From assembly GCA_037693485.1 (NCBI GenBank), contig CM075348.1:130397609-130461608 (forward strand): DNA of 64,000 bases, written 5' to 3'. This stretch comes from Kitagawia praeruptora (lineage: Eukaryota > Streptophyta > Magnoliopsida > Apiales > Apiaceae). Position 1 is the stretch's first letter. Every line of letters begins with the position of its first letter. Below, piece after piece: positions 35,125-47,048 of this stretch. The notes beneath the pieces are model-generated. The model was not told the origin of the DNA, did no database searches, and saw only the letters and a list, made by a program, of their open reading frames with translations. Made by a program: the position numbers and the translations under genes.

Positions 35125-35523
35125 GTGGCCTTGCATGGCCTTGCTAGCCGCTTGTGGCTTTATCTTTTTAGTTTTCAATCAAAGGTCCTTCGGGACTTAA
35201 CTTTTATTTGGTTATGTAACTTAACTCCAACCTTGGCCCCTTGGGGGTATTTATTTATGCACTTGTTTTACTTTCATTTGTGTGTTCCTTACTTTCGTTA
35301 CTTGGTCATCTTTGACTTGCACTTATCAGGTGCTTGGTACATAAATGAAATCACACAATTATAGAATGAAAAACAAACTTGCATTAATAACTTGGAACGG
35401 GTTCAACCCTTACATAATTTACTACTGTCCTACTCGAAGCACTAGGCCCTGGAATGGTTTCATCGAACCTTATTTCTACTTCTTCTAATAGATAGATAAA
35501 AGCCAAGTCCTTACTATGAAGGC

Positions 35524-36811
35524 TTACACATAATAAATCTTCAGGTTCAGAGCATGCCAAGTTCGTGGCACTTCATTCCCATCTAAAGTCTCCAACTTGT
35601 ATGATCCTCGTCCTAGTGTTTTCCTGACTCGATACGGCCCTTCCCAGTTAGGGGCTAGCTTTCCCTTTTGGCCAACTCCAGAAGTCTCTATCTTTCTCAG
35701 AACCAAGTCACCTTGTTGGAAGAACCTCTCCTTAACCCTATGGTTGTAGTAAAAGGATGCCTTCTTCTGATGCTCCACATTCTTGGCGTTTGCCTCGTCC
35801 CTGATTTCATCAATTAGATCTAGGGCGAGCCTCATGCCTTCTTCATTGGTCTCTTGTTCGTATGCCTCAACTCGAGTAGATGCATGCAGATCTCCAAGGG
35901 CACAACTGCCTCGGCTCCGTAAGCCAGCAAAAACGGGGTTGCTCCAGTTGTCACCTTACAAGTGGTGCGATATGCCCAGAGTATAGGCAGTAACTCATCC
36001 ACCCATGTGTTCCTTGAACATTCAACTCTTTTCTTTAGTCCATCAAGGATAATTCGATTAGCTACTTCTGCCTATCCATTAGCTTGCGGATGTGCTAATG
36101 AAGAAAAACAAAGCTCAATAGCATTTTCCTCGCAGTACTTCTTAAACTCTTCATTGTTGAACTGTGTCCCATTATCTGTAACAAGAATTCGAGGAATTCC
36201 GTACCTGCAAATGACGTTCTCCCAAAAGAACTGGCAACTTGCTTGGTGGTTATCTTTGCTAGAGGTTTAGCCTCAATCCACTTGGTGAAGTAGTCGATGG
36301 CCACTATCAAAAACTTCCTTTGTGCTGACGCCATAGGGAAAGGACCAAGTATGTCCATCCCCCACATTGCAAATGGGATGGGAGAGTTAACTGAGGTTAA
36401 CATCTCAGGCGGTTGCCTTACAATGGGGGCGTGCTTTTGACATCTATCACACTTCTTGACATAATTCTGTGCATCGGCCAACATCTCTGGCCAATAGAAT
36501 CCCAAACGAGTGATCTTGTGGGCTAGGGCTCTGCCCCCTAAGTGTTGCCCACAGATCCCTTCATGAACTTCTTCCAGTGCTTCCTTAGCCTCTTGGGGCC
36601 TCAAACACTTCAAATATGGGATGACAAATGATCTCTTATAAAGAATACCTTTGATTAAGGCGTATCTCAATGCTCTCACTGACAGCTTTCGTGCCTCCAA
36701 GGCATTGTCAGGGAGCCAGCCGGTTTCGAGGTGAGCTTTGATGGGATCTATCCAACAGCTTCCTACATCTATCGGTGCCACCAATTTCGAGTTGACGATC
36801 GGGGCCTTCAA
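35524..36811 (-). pseudogene. pol: Integrase, Tat-lineage element
   Basis: 36811-36240 has the HHCC zinc finger (H...GICGQHLGGRALAHKI...CDRCQKH) and the first catalytic Asp (WGMDILGPFP, near 36360). A one-base frameshift near 36235-36245 follows. In the other frame lies the second Asp (TDNGT, near 36165-36180), then a TAG at 36072-36074 two codons before the catalytic Glu. A further shift near 35840 leads to the C-terminal domain at 35835-35524 (GKLAPNWEGPYRV). The enzyme would insert the cDNA into the genome but cannot be made from this copy. Confidence 0.88.
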
Positions 36812-36814
36812 GAC

Positions 36815-37225
36815 CTAGAAGTAAACACTCCCTGCATAATTCTCTATCTCAGAAGAAGCAAATTTGGACAGGGCATCGGCCTTAATGTTCTCTTCTCTCG
36901 GAATATGCTCCACATAGCATTCATCGAACTGAGTCATAACAGCCTTTACAACTCTCAAATACCTTGCCATAGTTTCATCCTTAGCCTCAAATTTGCCATT
37001 CACCTGCGAGACTACCAGTCTTGAATCTCCACAAACTTTGAGGTTCTTGACCCTCATGACTCTGGCCAAGCCCAATCCGGCAATCAATGCCTCATACTCA
37101 GCTTCATTGTTGGTAGTAGGAAAATCCAACTTCAAAGCATACTCAACTGTGAACCCATCAGGGCTTTGCAAAACCAAACCTGCACCACTAGATTTTGTTT
37201 TTGATGCTCCATCAAAATAGAGCAC
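36815..37225 (-). pseudogene. pol: Second, archaeal-type RNase H, Tat-lineage element
   Basis: Open frame of 136 codons directly after RNase H: YFDGASKTKSSGAGLVL (first catalytic Asp), NNEAEYEALIAGL (Glu), VCGDSRLVV (Asp), and a HIPREENIKADALS end. This extra domain between RNase H and integrase is the diagnostic feature of the Tat lineage. The frame here is intact apart from a stop just before the integrase frame at ~36815. Confidence 0.9.
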
Positions 37226-37287
37226 CCAGTATTCCTTCTGATCAGCTAAAAGTTCTTCAACTTTATCTCCACTTTCAGGGGTGGTTA

Positions 37288-37650
37288 CTATCTCCTGCCC
37301 CCGACTTCTTGGTTGTTAATGGTGCATTCAACCACAAAGTCAGCCAATGCCTGAGCCTTGATGGCTGTCCGAGGCTTATACTTGATGTCAAATTCTCCAA
37401 GCTCTATGGCCCACTTGATTAGCCTTCCACTGGCCTTTGGGCTATGCAATATGTTCATCAATTGCTGGTCCATCAGGACTTCAATTTTGTGCGCCTGGAA
37501 ATACGGTCGTAGCTTCCTCGAGGCTGTCACCAATGCCAAAGCAAACTTCTCAATGGGTGAGTAATTCAACTCAACCCCATGTAACACCTTGCTCACATAG
37601 TAGATAGGTTTCTGAATTTTCTTCTCTTCTCGAATGAGGACAGCACTCAA
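37288..37650 (-). pseudogene. pol: RNase H domain (Ty3 type), Tat-lineage element
   Basis: 120-codon open frame with YVSKVLHGVELNYSPIEK and the end motif QALADFV. The frame is lost at a shortened G run near 37300-37306 (four Gs read as part of GGRR, then TAG); the related copies have longer runs there. Degrades the RNA strand of the hybrid in reverse transcription. Confidence 0.85.
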
Positions 37651-37783
37651 TGCTTGTTCAGATACCGCCAGGTATAGGTAAAGAGTCTCTCCGGGACTAT
37701 GCTTGCCAATAGTGGGGCTTCAGCCATGTACTTCTTCAGCTATTCGAAGGCCTCTTGGATCTTAAGAGTCCACTCAAAATTTT

Positions 37784-38940
37784 TCACTTTTTCAACGCTT
37801 GAAAGAAAGGCAAGCACTTGTCAACAGATTTGGAAACGAATCTCCCCAAGGCTGCAACTCGGCCTGTTAACTTCTGTACATCTCGTATAGAACGGGGTGG
37901 TTCCATGTCTAGAATTGCCTTGATCTTGTCAGGGTTGGCCTCTATGCCTCTCTTCGAAACCATCAATCCCAAAAATTTTCTTGATCCAACTCCAAAAGCA
38001 TACTTGGCTGGATTCAACATCATCTTGTGGTGCCTCAGCACTTCGAATGCCTCCCTAAGGTGCTTAATGTGATCTGCCTTGCAAAGGCTCTTGACTAACA
38101 TGTCATCAACATAAACCTCCATGGTTTTCCCAATCAGATGGGCGAATATCTTATTCACCAGTCGTTGGTAAGTAGCGCCTGCATTCTTTAGACCAAAAGC
38201 CATAACAAGATAGGAGAAAACACCAAAGTTAGTTATGAAAGATACCTTTGGGATGTCATCCTTGTGCATCTTAATCTGATTGTAGCCGCTGAACCCGTCC
38301 ATGAAGCTCAACATCTTATGTCCAGCTGTGGCATCTATCAACATGTCTATCCTTGGCAGGGGAAAACAATCCTTCGGACATGCATCATTCAAATCGGTGA
38401 AGTCTATACACATCCTCCACTTCCCATTCGCCTTCTTGACCATCACAGGGTTAGCTAACCATTCGGGAAATCGAATCTCTTCAATAAACCCAGCTTCTAA
38501 GAGCTTATCAACCTCTTGCTTAATGGCCTCCTGCCTTTCAGGAGCAAAATTCCTCTTTTTCTGTTTTATCTTCTTCCGTTCAGGATCAACATTCAACTTA
38601 TGAGTTTGGGATCAATCCCTGGCATATCAGCCATAGTCCAAGCAAACACATCACTGTTCTCTTGCAAGAATGTCGTCAACCTTCCCTTCAAGGGTTCCTT
38701 CAGAGAAGCTCCTATATAAGTAACTTTCTCAGGATCACCCAACTCTAGAGGTATGGGGACCAAATCCTCTGTTGGCTTCCCTCGGTGTTCATCATCACCG
38801 CGGACATCCATGTCTTCAATCGGGAGTACCTGCCCCCCGACTCCATCAACTCTTAAAGCAGATACATAACAACTTCTCGCCATCTTCTGGTCACCTTTTT
38901 GCTCTCCAACACCATTCCGGGTTGGAAACTTAATCTTCAT
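37784..38940 (-). pseudogene. pol: Reverse transcriptase, Tat-lineage element
   Basis: 38940-38593 is the N-terminal linker (FAWTMADMPGID). 38596-37784 (270 codons) is a nearly complete RT with palm motifs: KWRMCIDFTDLN, SGYNQI, FGLKNAGATYQ, and the catalytic YVDD box near 38105-38116. The two frames are offset by about five missing bases near 38592. The RT frame ends at ALKK (37784); a frameshift near 37692 and a TAG at 37740-37742 precede RNase H. It would copy element RNA into cDNA. Confidence 0.92.
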
Positions 38941-38949
38941 GTGGTAAGT

Positions 38950-39393
38950 CTAGGCAACAGCCTTGAACGCATGAAGTCCAGTCCTTCCTAGGATTGCATT
39001 ATAAGTTGAGGATGCTTTGATTACCAAGAAATTCAGCATCTGAGTAGCCTCCTTAGGTTCTTGCCCGATTGTCATGGGCAACTAAATAGTCCCTTCAATC
39101 TTGGACTCGACTCCATTGAATCCGTAGATAGGCATGTTGGTCGGGGTCAACTAAGAGTCAGTGTATCCCATTTTTACAAACGCATCATGAAACAAAATAT
39201 CAACTGAAGCTCCATTGTCTATCAAGACTCTCTTTACTTCTGAATTCCCAATTACAAGGGTTATGACCAACGGGTCGTCATGGGGGAACTTTACCCCCTC
39301 AAGGTCAGAATCATCGAAACCAATTGCTATTTCAGTTCTGGCATGCTTTGAGGCCTCTCCCACGATGTGCATTACTTCTCTGGCATAAGCCTT
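38950..39393 (-). pseudogene. pol: Protease region of pol, Tat-lineage element
   Basis: The same frame as gag continues, so gag and pol were probably one polyprotein. It has an aspartic-protease core with DNGAS near 39204-39224, followed by DILFHDAF. Stops at 39151-39153, 39082-39084 and 38950-38952 (all TAG) break it. The first two lie where relatives have Gln; for the third I cannot name the ancestral codon. The protease would cleave the polyprotein. Confidence 0.82.
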
Positions 39394-41208
39394 TCAAGAG
39401 TTTCGAGTTGTGCCGGCCGTTGTCGGGCCTGCCCAGATCATGTTGATAACTGGCCCTCGGGGCTGTGTGTTACGATCACGATCATTATCCCTTCTATCGT
39501 TGTCTCTCCTGTTGTAATCCCTTCTTTGGGTTCCACGATCTTCACACTTAGTGAATTTATTCAGTTTTCCTTTGCGAATTAGAAATTCAATTTCGTCCTT
39601 CAACTGTCTGCAATCATCCGTATCATGTCCCACATCTTGGTGGAACCTACAGTATTGATCCTTGTTCCTCTTGGCGGGATCACCCCTGAGTGGCTTCGGC
39701 CATCGAAAATCCTTATCCTTCTCAATTTCTAACAAGATTTGGCTCCTGGGAGCGTTCAATCTTGCGTAGTCAGAAAACCTCGGTCCCAAATTATTGTTTG
39801 GTGTTGACTCAGAGTCTTTGCTAGTACGGGGATACTTGTCCCTAGCATCATACTCCTGGTCTTGCTTTCGTTTCTTGGAGTCGTTGTTACCCTTGCCATT
39901 ACCTCCCGCGGCTTCTTTCTTCATGCTATCCTCAGCCTTGATATACTTGTCAGTCCTTCGCTGGAGCTTGGCCATGTTTTCAGGAGGATGCTTTGCCAAT
40001 GACCTTTTAAAGAATTCATCAGTGGTTCCATATTCCAGGGCTACCATGACCACCTTGTTTTCCAAATCAGTGATGTTCAATGTCTCCTTAGTGAACCTCT
40101 TAAGGTAGTCTCTCAGATTCTCATTCTTCCCCTGCACCACATACATAAGAGATGCAGAGCTTTTCTCATGCACTTTCCCACTGATAAACTGACTAACAAA
40201 GGCAGCACTTAACTCCTTGAAAGAGCCAATTGAGTTTGCAGGCAACCGGCTATACCATCTTTGAGCCATGCCTGACAAAGTTTGAGGGAACGCCCTACAC
40301 TTCAAGGCGTCACTTGCAGGCTGCAATAGTAGTGCGTTCGAGAACGTCCTGACGTGGTTCGCGGGATCGCCCATTCCATCATAAGCCTTAACTGTTGGCA
40401 TCTTAAACTTCCTAGAGATGTGAGCATTCATCACCTCCTCGGTAAACGGGGGTGTGGGATCATCAGGATCTCCAAGTGGCATCAGATCCTTGGGTTTGCC
40501 CCTGGAGGTTTCCACCCTTGTTGTTCTTCCAGTTGGGGCGTCAGCCCTTCTCTGCCTTCTTGAAGACCTCTCTAAGTCTATAATGGGAATCGGTCATGTG
40601 GTTGGAGGAGGTTGAGTTTGATTCAACCTAGCTTGTTCTCTAGCAATATCTTCTTTTATCCTTAAAATCTCGGCCTCATGAGCCTTGATTCTCTCAGCAG
40701 CTGTCAAATGAGGTCCATCATGGATGGTTTGTGTTCTTCTTCTTGGTTCTCTGCTAACACGGCGCCTTCTCGGGGCTTCATCGCGATCATCTTCATCAGA
40801 CGATGAATCATCGGTATAGGGGCCGGAGTAGTCATAGTACTCTCGATCTCGGATCTGCAAGGCATGGCCACTGGGTCCATGACCTTGAGTAATTGGAGGG
40901 TAATTAGGCAGACCATACATCGGGTTGGTATTCCTGGGGAGATCTGTGGTATGGATTTGTACTCCTGCTGGCGGGCGATTGGGATCAACTAAAGGAGAAA
41001 CCAGCGTCTGAAGGGGGCTGATTCCTTGATCTGGGTGGAGGACAATAGGTAACGTCCTCTCAGCATGGGGATTCGTCCCTGGGGGTTGAGAAGCCTGAGT
41101 TTGAGTGATCGCCCCTGTGGTTGGGGGTACTTGCTCAGTGACAGGCAGAGCAGAACTTAGAGGCAAGGCCTCTGTAGAGATTGGTATTGTTCTTCGTGTG
41201 GTCACCAT
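39394..41208 (-). pseudogene. gag: gag of Tat-lineage element, two in-frame stops
   Basis: A single frame of about 605 codons from ATG at 41208, starting MVTTRRT. The N-terminal third is Pro-rich and then acidic (SSSDEDD), followed by RRR-rich segments. The middle (40430-39950) resembles the retrotransposon Gag capsid family (WYSRLP, FVSQFISGK, LRDYLKRFTKE). The C-terminal part is Lys/Arg-rich and carries a C-x2-H-x4-H-x4-C knuckle near 39640 (YCRFHQDVGHDTDDC). A TGA at 40594-40596 and another at 39394-39396 interrupt the frame. Both sit where a CGA Arg codon would fit, and the second matches an Arg codon in the degraded relative at 8110-8120. Gag binds element RNA and forms the particle. Confidence 0.88.
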
Positions 41209-41221
41209 GGTTGATGTCTTC

Positions 41222-41239
41222 TTCCCACAGACGGCGCCA
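41222..41239 (-). other. Primer binding site
   Basis: Minus strand TGGCGCCGTCTGTGGGA, six bases after the LTR. This PBS form is common in plant Tat/Athila-type Ty3 elements. The Gag ATG follows at 41208, so the leader is very short. Confidence 0.8.
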
Positions 41240-41244
41240 AATCT

Positions 41245-41747
41245 TGTGGAATAAAAACTAGGTTATGAATATTACGGCTAGGGTTTTAGTGTATTTAATG
41301 CAAAGAGGTTGGAGAGCTTCGAGCTTTAATGGCTGTTTCCGTGTTCGAGACTGATCGGTCCTCACAGAGTGCCTACGTATCTCGTATTGAGAATCAAGCC
41401 AAAAACGTAGTTCTGAGAATGAGGGGTCAGGCCCTTTATATAGGCTGACAAGCCCTAGAATCGTAATTGAGGGGTGGACAAGTCACCGCCTTGAGGAAGG
41501 TTCTAGATCCTAATTGATACGAGTCAGCTTCCATATTGAGTTTGGTGCCTTGTAGGCCAAGTCAGGTAGGAGTAATATCCTTATCTGACTATTATTGCTG
41601 AGCTGGTTATTAACCTTGATATTTTTTACGAAATTAATATCATAAGTAGGGTTTGGGCCCGTCTGGTGGGCCCCACGTTTGGACCATATTAGGTCTAATT
41701 AATGCTACATTAAATGTGTCTTTAGGCCTTATTTTTAACCCATATCA
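41245..41747 (-). repeat. 5' LTR of Tat-lineage element
   Basis: 503 bp, about 95% like 31200-31711 by eye, with a ~10-bp deletion near 41465. The PBS follows it directly on the minus strand. Confidence 0.92.
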
Positions 41748-41901
41748 TATATATATATATATACATTTTCTAACATATAATTTGATATGTGAATTAATAA
41801 CATATAAATATTAACATAAAAATATAATTATAACTATAAATATTAAAAAAAAATCATACATACAAATTATAAATTATAAGCCAGTAATCTAAAGACAAAT
41901 A

Positions 41902-42158
41902 CTCCATCTGTCTCAAAAAACTCTTCCCATTTCACATGGACACGTTTGCCAATGCACACTTTTAATCGTTAATATCTTTAATTTCTTATTAGTTTTAAAT
42001 ATAAGAACTTCACTGTATTAAAGTACTAACAAATACGAATCCAATAAAATCACTCATGACTATATTTGGTCATATAGATTAGACGTAAATTAGTAATTTG
42101 CCTCATGTCATGAAAAGTCCCGACATATGAAACGAGAAGATTATTATGAGACGGGGAG
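41902..42158. mobile_element. Stowaway-like MITE
   Basis: ~257 bp, termini ctccatctgtctc and gagacggggag, flanked by TA at 41900-41901 and 42159-42160. Noncoding. Confidence 0.75.
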
Positions 42159-42160
42159 TA

Positions 42161-42700
42161 ACATACATGCAAAACCAGGACACCACAATTGTGTCCTGTT
42201 TCATTGAATTCTTAGACTCAGTTCAATACAAGTGATAGTACCGGATTAAGCGGCCGTATAACGAGTAACGACAAACTGGCGCTTCAACGAAAGCGGACCT
42301 TAAAATATTTTAATTTTGCTTATGTGGTTGATTAAGTGTTACGCAATTGTTAAGACGAAATCAATTTTAAAATGTTAAAACAATTTTAAACACTATGTAC
42401 TGTACCACTGCACACGATTAATGACCATATAATGATGTCATATTGACGTCTCCAATAGATGGACTTACGGAGTATATGCTATTTGGATATACAAGTATAT
42501 TTTATAATTTCTTATTATTTTTCAAGTCAGGAGTGCTGCACAGGGCAGTTTTAAATCTTTTTTGATCAAATCTTTTACATCTTTCAATATTTATCTTTTT
42601 TGAGCATAGTTTCAAAAAAAAAAAAATTATCTTTTTTGAGCATATCTTTTACATCTTTCAATATTTAAAAATAATGAAATTTTCAGTATCATAAATTTAA
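42161..42700. other. AT-rich spacer with a short direct duplication
   Basis: No gene seen. A direct repeat of tcttttacatctttcaatat occurs at ~42570 and ~42644 (period ~74 bp, with an A tract between). Confidence 0.7.
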
Positions 42701-42939
42701 GGATATTTGACAAAAATACCAACTTTTTAAATGATTTTTGCAAAAATACCATCTTTCTAATTAAATTGCAATTATACCATCTTTTCAAAAAGAAAAAAGA
42801 TTTATTGCGAAAATACCATCTTTCCAATTCCCCTCCACCCTTCCTCCCTCCTTCCTCTCTCCTCCCTCCCTCCCGTCCTGCTTTCAGCGCCTGGTACTTT
42901 TTTTTTTTTCTTTTTTTTTTTTTTGGATGCTATTTGGGT

Positions 42940-43600
42940 TTCATGGCCCCCGCCAGGGGCAATATGCAACTGAATTCAACTACATTCAACCATATTCAAC
43001 TGAATGCAACCACATTCAACTTTTTAAGATTTTGGTGGATTTGGGTTGCAAGGCCCCGCCAGGGGCAATATTCAACCAAATGCAACCACATTCAACTTTT
43101 TTTAAAGGTGGGTGATTTTGGTGGATTTGGGTTGCAAGGCCCCGCCAGGGGCAATATTCAACCAAATGCAACCACATTCAACTTTTTAAGATTTTGGTGG
43201 ATTTGGGTTGCAAGGCCCCGCCAGGGGCAATATTCAACCAAATGCAACCACATTCAACTTTTTTAAAGGTGGGTGATTTTGGTGGATTTGGGTTGCAAGG
43301 CCCCGCCAGGGGCAATAACCAAATGCAACCACATTCAACTTTTTTAAAGGTGGGTGATTTTGGTGGATTTGGGTTGCAAGGCCCCGCCAGGGGCAATATT
43401 CAACCAAATGCAACCACATTCAACTTTTTTTAAAGGTGGGTGATTTTGGTGGATTTGGGTTGCAAGGCCCCGTCAGGGGCAATATTCAACCAAATGCAAC
43501 CACATTCAACTTTTTTTAAAGGTGGGTGATTTTGGTGGATTTGGGTTGCAAGGCTCCGCCAGGGGCAATATTCAACCAAATGCAACCACATTAAAATTTA
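42940..43600. repeat. 76-86-bp tandem repeat array in element A
   Basis: Eight units, each with ggtggatttgggttgcaa, then the GC palindrome ggccccgccaggggc, then attcaaccaaatgcaacc. Palindrome starts are at about 42943, 43052, 43138, 43214, 43299, 43380, 43466 and 43552. ORFs on both strands here are periodic artefacts. Confidence 0.93.
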
Positions 43601-43775
43601 GTTGAATATGCCCCTACGGGGCCTTGGAACCCAAAAGCAGTCCACCTTAATTTTGGTGGTTTTGGGTTGCAAGGCCCAGCAGGAGCATATTCAACTGAAT
43701 TCAGTTACTGATTTCAAGTTCCATTTGTCAGTTGTCATTTTCGACCTCTTTTTTGAACTCTAATATATATATATA

Positions 43776-44139
43776 GGCCTTTGCTCCATAAAGAACACTC
43801 TTATATAAAGAACAATAAAGAACATTATAAAATCATTTATTCCAATAGATCCATTGGCCCCGCCAGGGGCACCCAATACAAAAAGTTCTTATTTTTTTAG
43901 GCTCTATCCATCCAGCAAAAAAAAAAAAAAATTTGAAAATTTTACTATGACGTCACTGATGACGTCATCGATGAACAGTAAAATTTTCAATTTTTTTTTT
44001 TTTTTTTTGCTGGATGGATAGAGCCTAAAAAAATAAGAACTTTTTGTATTGGGTGGCCCTGCCAGGGGCAATGGATCTATTAGATATGAGGTGTTCTTTG
44101 TTGTTCTTTATTTAAAGTGTTCTTTATGGAGTCCAACCC
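43776..44139. mobile_element. Foldback element M1 in a (TA)n site
   Basis: ~364 bp, nearly perfectly palindromic: arms share tccataaagaacac and acaaaaagttcttattttt and meet at an A/T tract plus tgacgtcactgatgacgtca (~43948-43972). Both outer ends abut (TA)n, as in rice Micron-type microsatellite-targeting elements. It lies inside the (TA)n centre of an inverted repeat of element A. Confidence 0.8.
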
Positions 44140-44255
44140 TATATATATATATTAGAGTTCAAAAAAGAGGTCGAAAATGACAATTGAACAATGGAACTTG
44201 AAATCAGAAATTTAGTTGCATTTAGTTGAATGTGGTTGCATTAAGTTGAATATGC

Positions 44256-44457
44256 GTCTACAAAGCTTTGGCTGAGTGGACACCCCCTTTCCCTGGTTCA
44301 GCCAAGGTCAGGGGTTCGAACCTACCTCGGAGCGAAAGCTTCGGATTTACGTGGGAGTACTGGGTGGTAGGGCTCAGCGATATATCTCCCCGGGTTTGAA
44401 ATCCCACATACAAGTGTGTGGGGTAGTTCCCGGTTAAAAAAAAAAAAAAAAAAAAAA
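44256..44457 (+). mobile_element. tRNA-derived SINE
   Basis: About 200 bp with an internal RNA polymerase III promoter: box A tggctgagtgg at 44269-44279 and box B ggttcgaacc at 44313-44322. It ends in a ~24-A tail (44436-44459). The short sequence aatatgc occurs on both sides (44249-44255 and 44458-44464), as expected for a LINE-mobilised target duplication. It is inserted in element A, interrupting its aatatgcccctgcggggcc arm. Confidence 0.85.
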
Positions 44458-44589
44458 AATATGCCCCTGCGGGGCCATGCAACCCAAAATCATCCCACAT
44501 TAAAAAAAATGGTTTTGAAGTCTGTTGCAGTTGATGTGGTTGAATGTGGTTGCATTCAGTTGCTGATTTCAAGTTCCTTTTTTCAATTG

Positions 44590-44597
44590 TCATTTTC

Positions 44598-44640
<43 letters not shown>
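44590..44640. repeat. (TA)n at the centre of an inverted repeat
   Basis: ~20 TA units between ttgtcattttcgac and gaggtcgaaaatgacaa. It is an unoccupied site equivalent to the one that received M1. Confidence 0.85.
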
Positions 44641-44762
44641 GGTCGAAAATGACAATTGAACAATGGAACTTGAAATCAGAAATTTAGTTGCATTTGGTTG
44701 AATGTGGTTGCATTAAGTTGAATATTTCCCCTGCGGGGCCATCCAACCCAAAATAGCACCCA

Positions 44763-44800
<38 letters not shown>

Positions 44801-44981
44801 ACACAAGTCGGCTGCCTTTCCTGGACAGGAGGAGAGAGAAAGTGAGGGAGGAGGGGGGACCTAGTATTTTTGCAATTTTGAAACTTAGGTTGGTAATATT
44901 GCAAATAGCTATTCTTAAAGATAGTAAATTTGCAAAAATTTACTTTTTCCTATTTATTTATGAAAAAAGCCCTAAATTTAA

Positions 44982-46740
44982 TTTAATTAGTTTGTACCTC
45001 GGAATTTGCATCCAGTGACAGTTTTTGTTTCCAAAATCTTCTATTTTATAGGAACATTTTGAGCCAATAAACACTGTGAAATTACGAGTTTATCCTTATA
45101 TATTACAAAATTCCATTAATTTGCCACTCCTTTATTTGTAGAGAAAAAATAAATTATTTTATTATGTTTGTGAGGAATTGATCCCACAACCTCCTCCCTA
45201 TATTTCTTCCTCCAAACCATTATACTACGTTATGTTATTTGGTATGAAGTTAAAACTATTTTTACATAAGTTCGATATCTATATTATCCTGTTTTTACTA
45301 TTATTTTAATTTACGAATAAAAATAGTAATGACAAATATTAGTTTCAAAATTTGAAATTTTACTTTTCAAAATATGGTACGTAATTATATACATTAATTT
45401 CAAAATTTTATTCCACTCTCTTATTTTAAATGAGTTAGTTTATTTTTGTTGTGAATTGAATCATTAATCTCGTTCAAACAATTCATTCTTCCGATCATTA
45501 TACTACATATATTTTTAGTTTTTAGTTAAATTGTTTTAGATAAATTCGACCTCTTATATATTCTTTTTTACTACTATTTTAATTTTTGAGTAAAAGATAA
45601 TAGTGATTCACATTACTTTTAAAATATTATATTTTAGTTTACAAAATATGGTGCGTGATTATATATACAACTAGTCTAAAAATTTGATAATAATATCACG
45701 CGATATAAATTTGCTTATTTTCAATTATTTAAAAATTTCTTACATAGAGAAAGATAAACTTTCTTGAAAAAAGATCATATAATATATAATAATACAAAAT
45801 ATATAAATCAGTTCATATCATATGTACTTCGATTAAAAGTCGTATAATACATATAGAGAAATTTTGGTTGGAAAGAATATTAAAAAATTCAACATAAATT
45901 GTAAAAAGGATTAAAATATATAGTCAAGTTAATAAATATCTTAGAAAATAGTATATTGCATAGCATGCACATACACAAAATATTATGATCGCGCGATCAG
46001 TCACATTATATACTATGAGGTAGTTAAAATTATTACCTAAAAAGATAAAATTTTAAATAATGCAATTAGTTTTTTATGTACTGATTGGACAACATCTTAA
46101 TTGTGAAACATTACATGGATAAATAATAGGTTTCTTGAGTTGTCAAAATTATAACTAATATATGAATAAATATGTCATTCGTGTACGACTCATTTATTTT
46201 ATGATTGTATTTTTAAATATATCTTGAGAGAGAAAGACATAAAAAAATAACTTTATTTCTCCCTCTTATGTTTTGACTAGATTCTTTATGAAAGAATGAC
46301 AAAGAAATGAGGATAAAATTTTAAAAATACCACTCCAAAAATTGATTTATAGTGATGAAAAATACTAAGGAGAATTAAACCGAAATCCCCCCTTTATTAT
46401 TTAAGTTTTATGTTCTCTTACCCAAATTTATTATAATAACAAATTACTAGATGTTTTCTACTTGTGACATAAATGTGTACAAATTGGTGTAAATGTATTA
46501 TACTATATCCAACACATATTATATCCACACATTTATATGCCACAAAATATCTTATTTTGAGTGCTTATATGAATAATTAAATCAAATTTTCTGTAAAACA
46601 AAATTGAGACATTATTACAAACACGTTTTAATGGAAACTATACAATCATGTCCATATATATTCTTTAAATCGTAAAAATAAATAAATTTACATCAATTTT
46701 TAGAAGATTACCCGTGCCTCGCATGGGTTATTACGCTAGT
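44982..46740 (+). mobile_element. AT-rich repeat DNA ending in a Helitron 3' terminus
   Basis: 46709-46740 shows the hairpin acccgtgcctcgcatgggt followed by ttattacgCTAGT, a Helitron 3' end. The 5' end is not identified, so the left limit is arbitrary. Inside, 45160-45400 and 45440-45680 are diverged direct repeats (attatactac, aaatatggt(a/g)cgt landmarks; spacing ~275-290 bp). No Rep/helicase sequence seen. Confidence 0.55.
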
Positions 46741-47040
46741 TACATTTAAAAATATAACCTCCATATAAATTTTCGGGGAGGATATAAACATTTTTATTAA
46801 CAAAAACAAATATATACCAAACAATTTAATCACTAAAAATTACACACATAATTTTTGAGGTCAATCTAAATAAAAATTGCATGAAATTCTGTTGAATCAA
46901 TTTTTGTATACTTCCGAATAAAGAATTTAAAAATTTTATTTTTATCCTCCTATGTGACGATATCTTTCTGGCTTCCTTCATACGGAGTAATAGCATGAAG
47001 AGTTCCTTTAGGATGAAGAGGATGAGACGATGAAGATAAT
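46741..47040. other. Intergenic DNA upstream of the WRKY gene
   Basis: AT-rich; nothing recognised. Confidence 0.7.
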
Positions 47041-47048
47041 TGGCCTGT

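Larger units (their letters stand above)
31200..41747 (-). mobile_element. Tat-lineage Ty3/gypsy retrotransposon with antisense additional ORF
   Basis: About 10.5 kb, bounded by LTRs 31200-31711 and 41245-41747. On the minus strand the order is 5' LTR, PBS (~41222-41239, TGGCGCCGTCTGTGGG), Gag, protease, RT, RNase H, second archaeal-type RNase H, integrase, antisense ORF, noncoding repeats, PPT (31712-31727) and 3' LTR. Two RNase H domains plus an extra ORF between pol and the 3' LTR are known marks of the plant Tat group. The two LTRs differ at roughly 20 sites plus a ~10-bp indel by eye, so the insertion is not very recent. Coding regions carry stops and frameshifts, so it is not autonomous now. 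Confidence 0.92.
42701..44972. mobile_element. Nonautonomous Mutator-like element A
   Basis: 2272 bp flanked by a 9-bp duplication taaatttaa (42692-42700 and 44973-44981), the size made by Mutator-like transposases. Ends are ggatatttgacaaaaatacc and, inverted, gggcttttttcataaataaa; both subterminal regions repeat cRich/tRich DNA and ttgcaaaaatacc motifs. It contains a tandem array (42940-43600), an inserted foldback element (43776-44139) and a SINE (44256-44457). No transposase. Element B (49983-51350) is the same family at another site. Confidence 0.88.

Noticed and set aside
42766..43433. ORFs of up to 166 codons on both strands
   Set aside because: They read the tandem array of Mutator-like element A and have no domain similarity.
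44256..44330. Possible tRNA gene (boxes A and B)
   Set aside because: No anticodon arm or acceptor pairing, followed by a poly(A) tail and a target duplication: a SINE.
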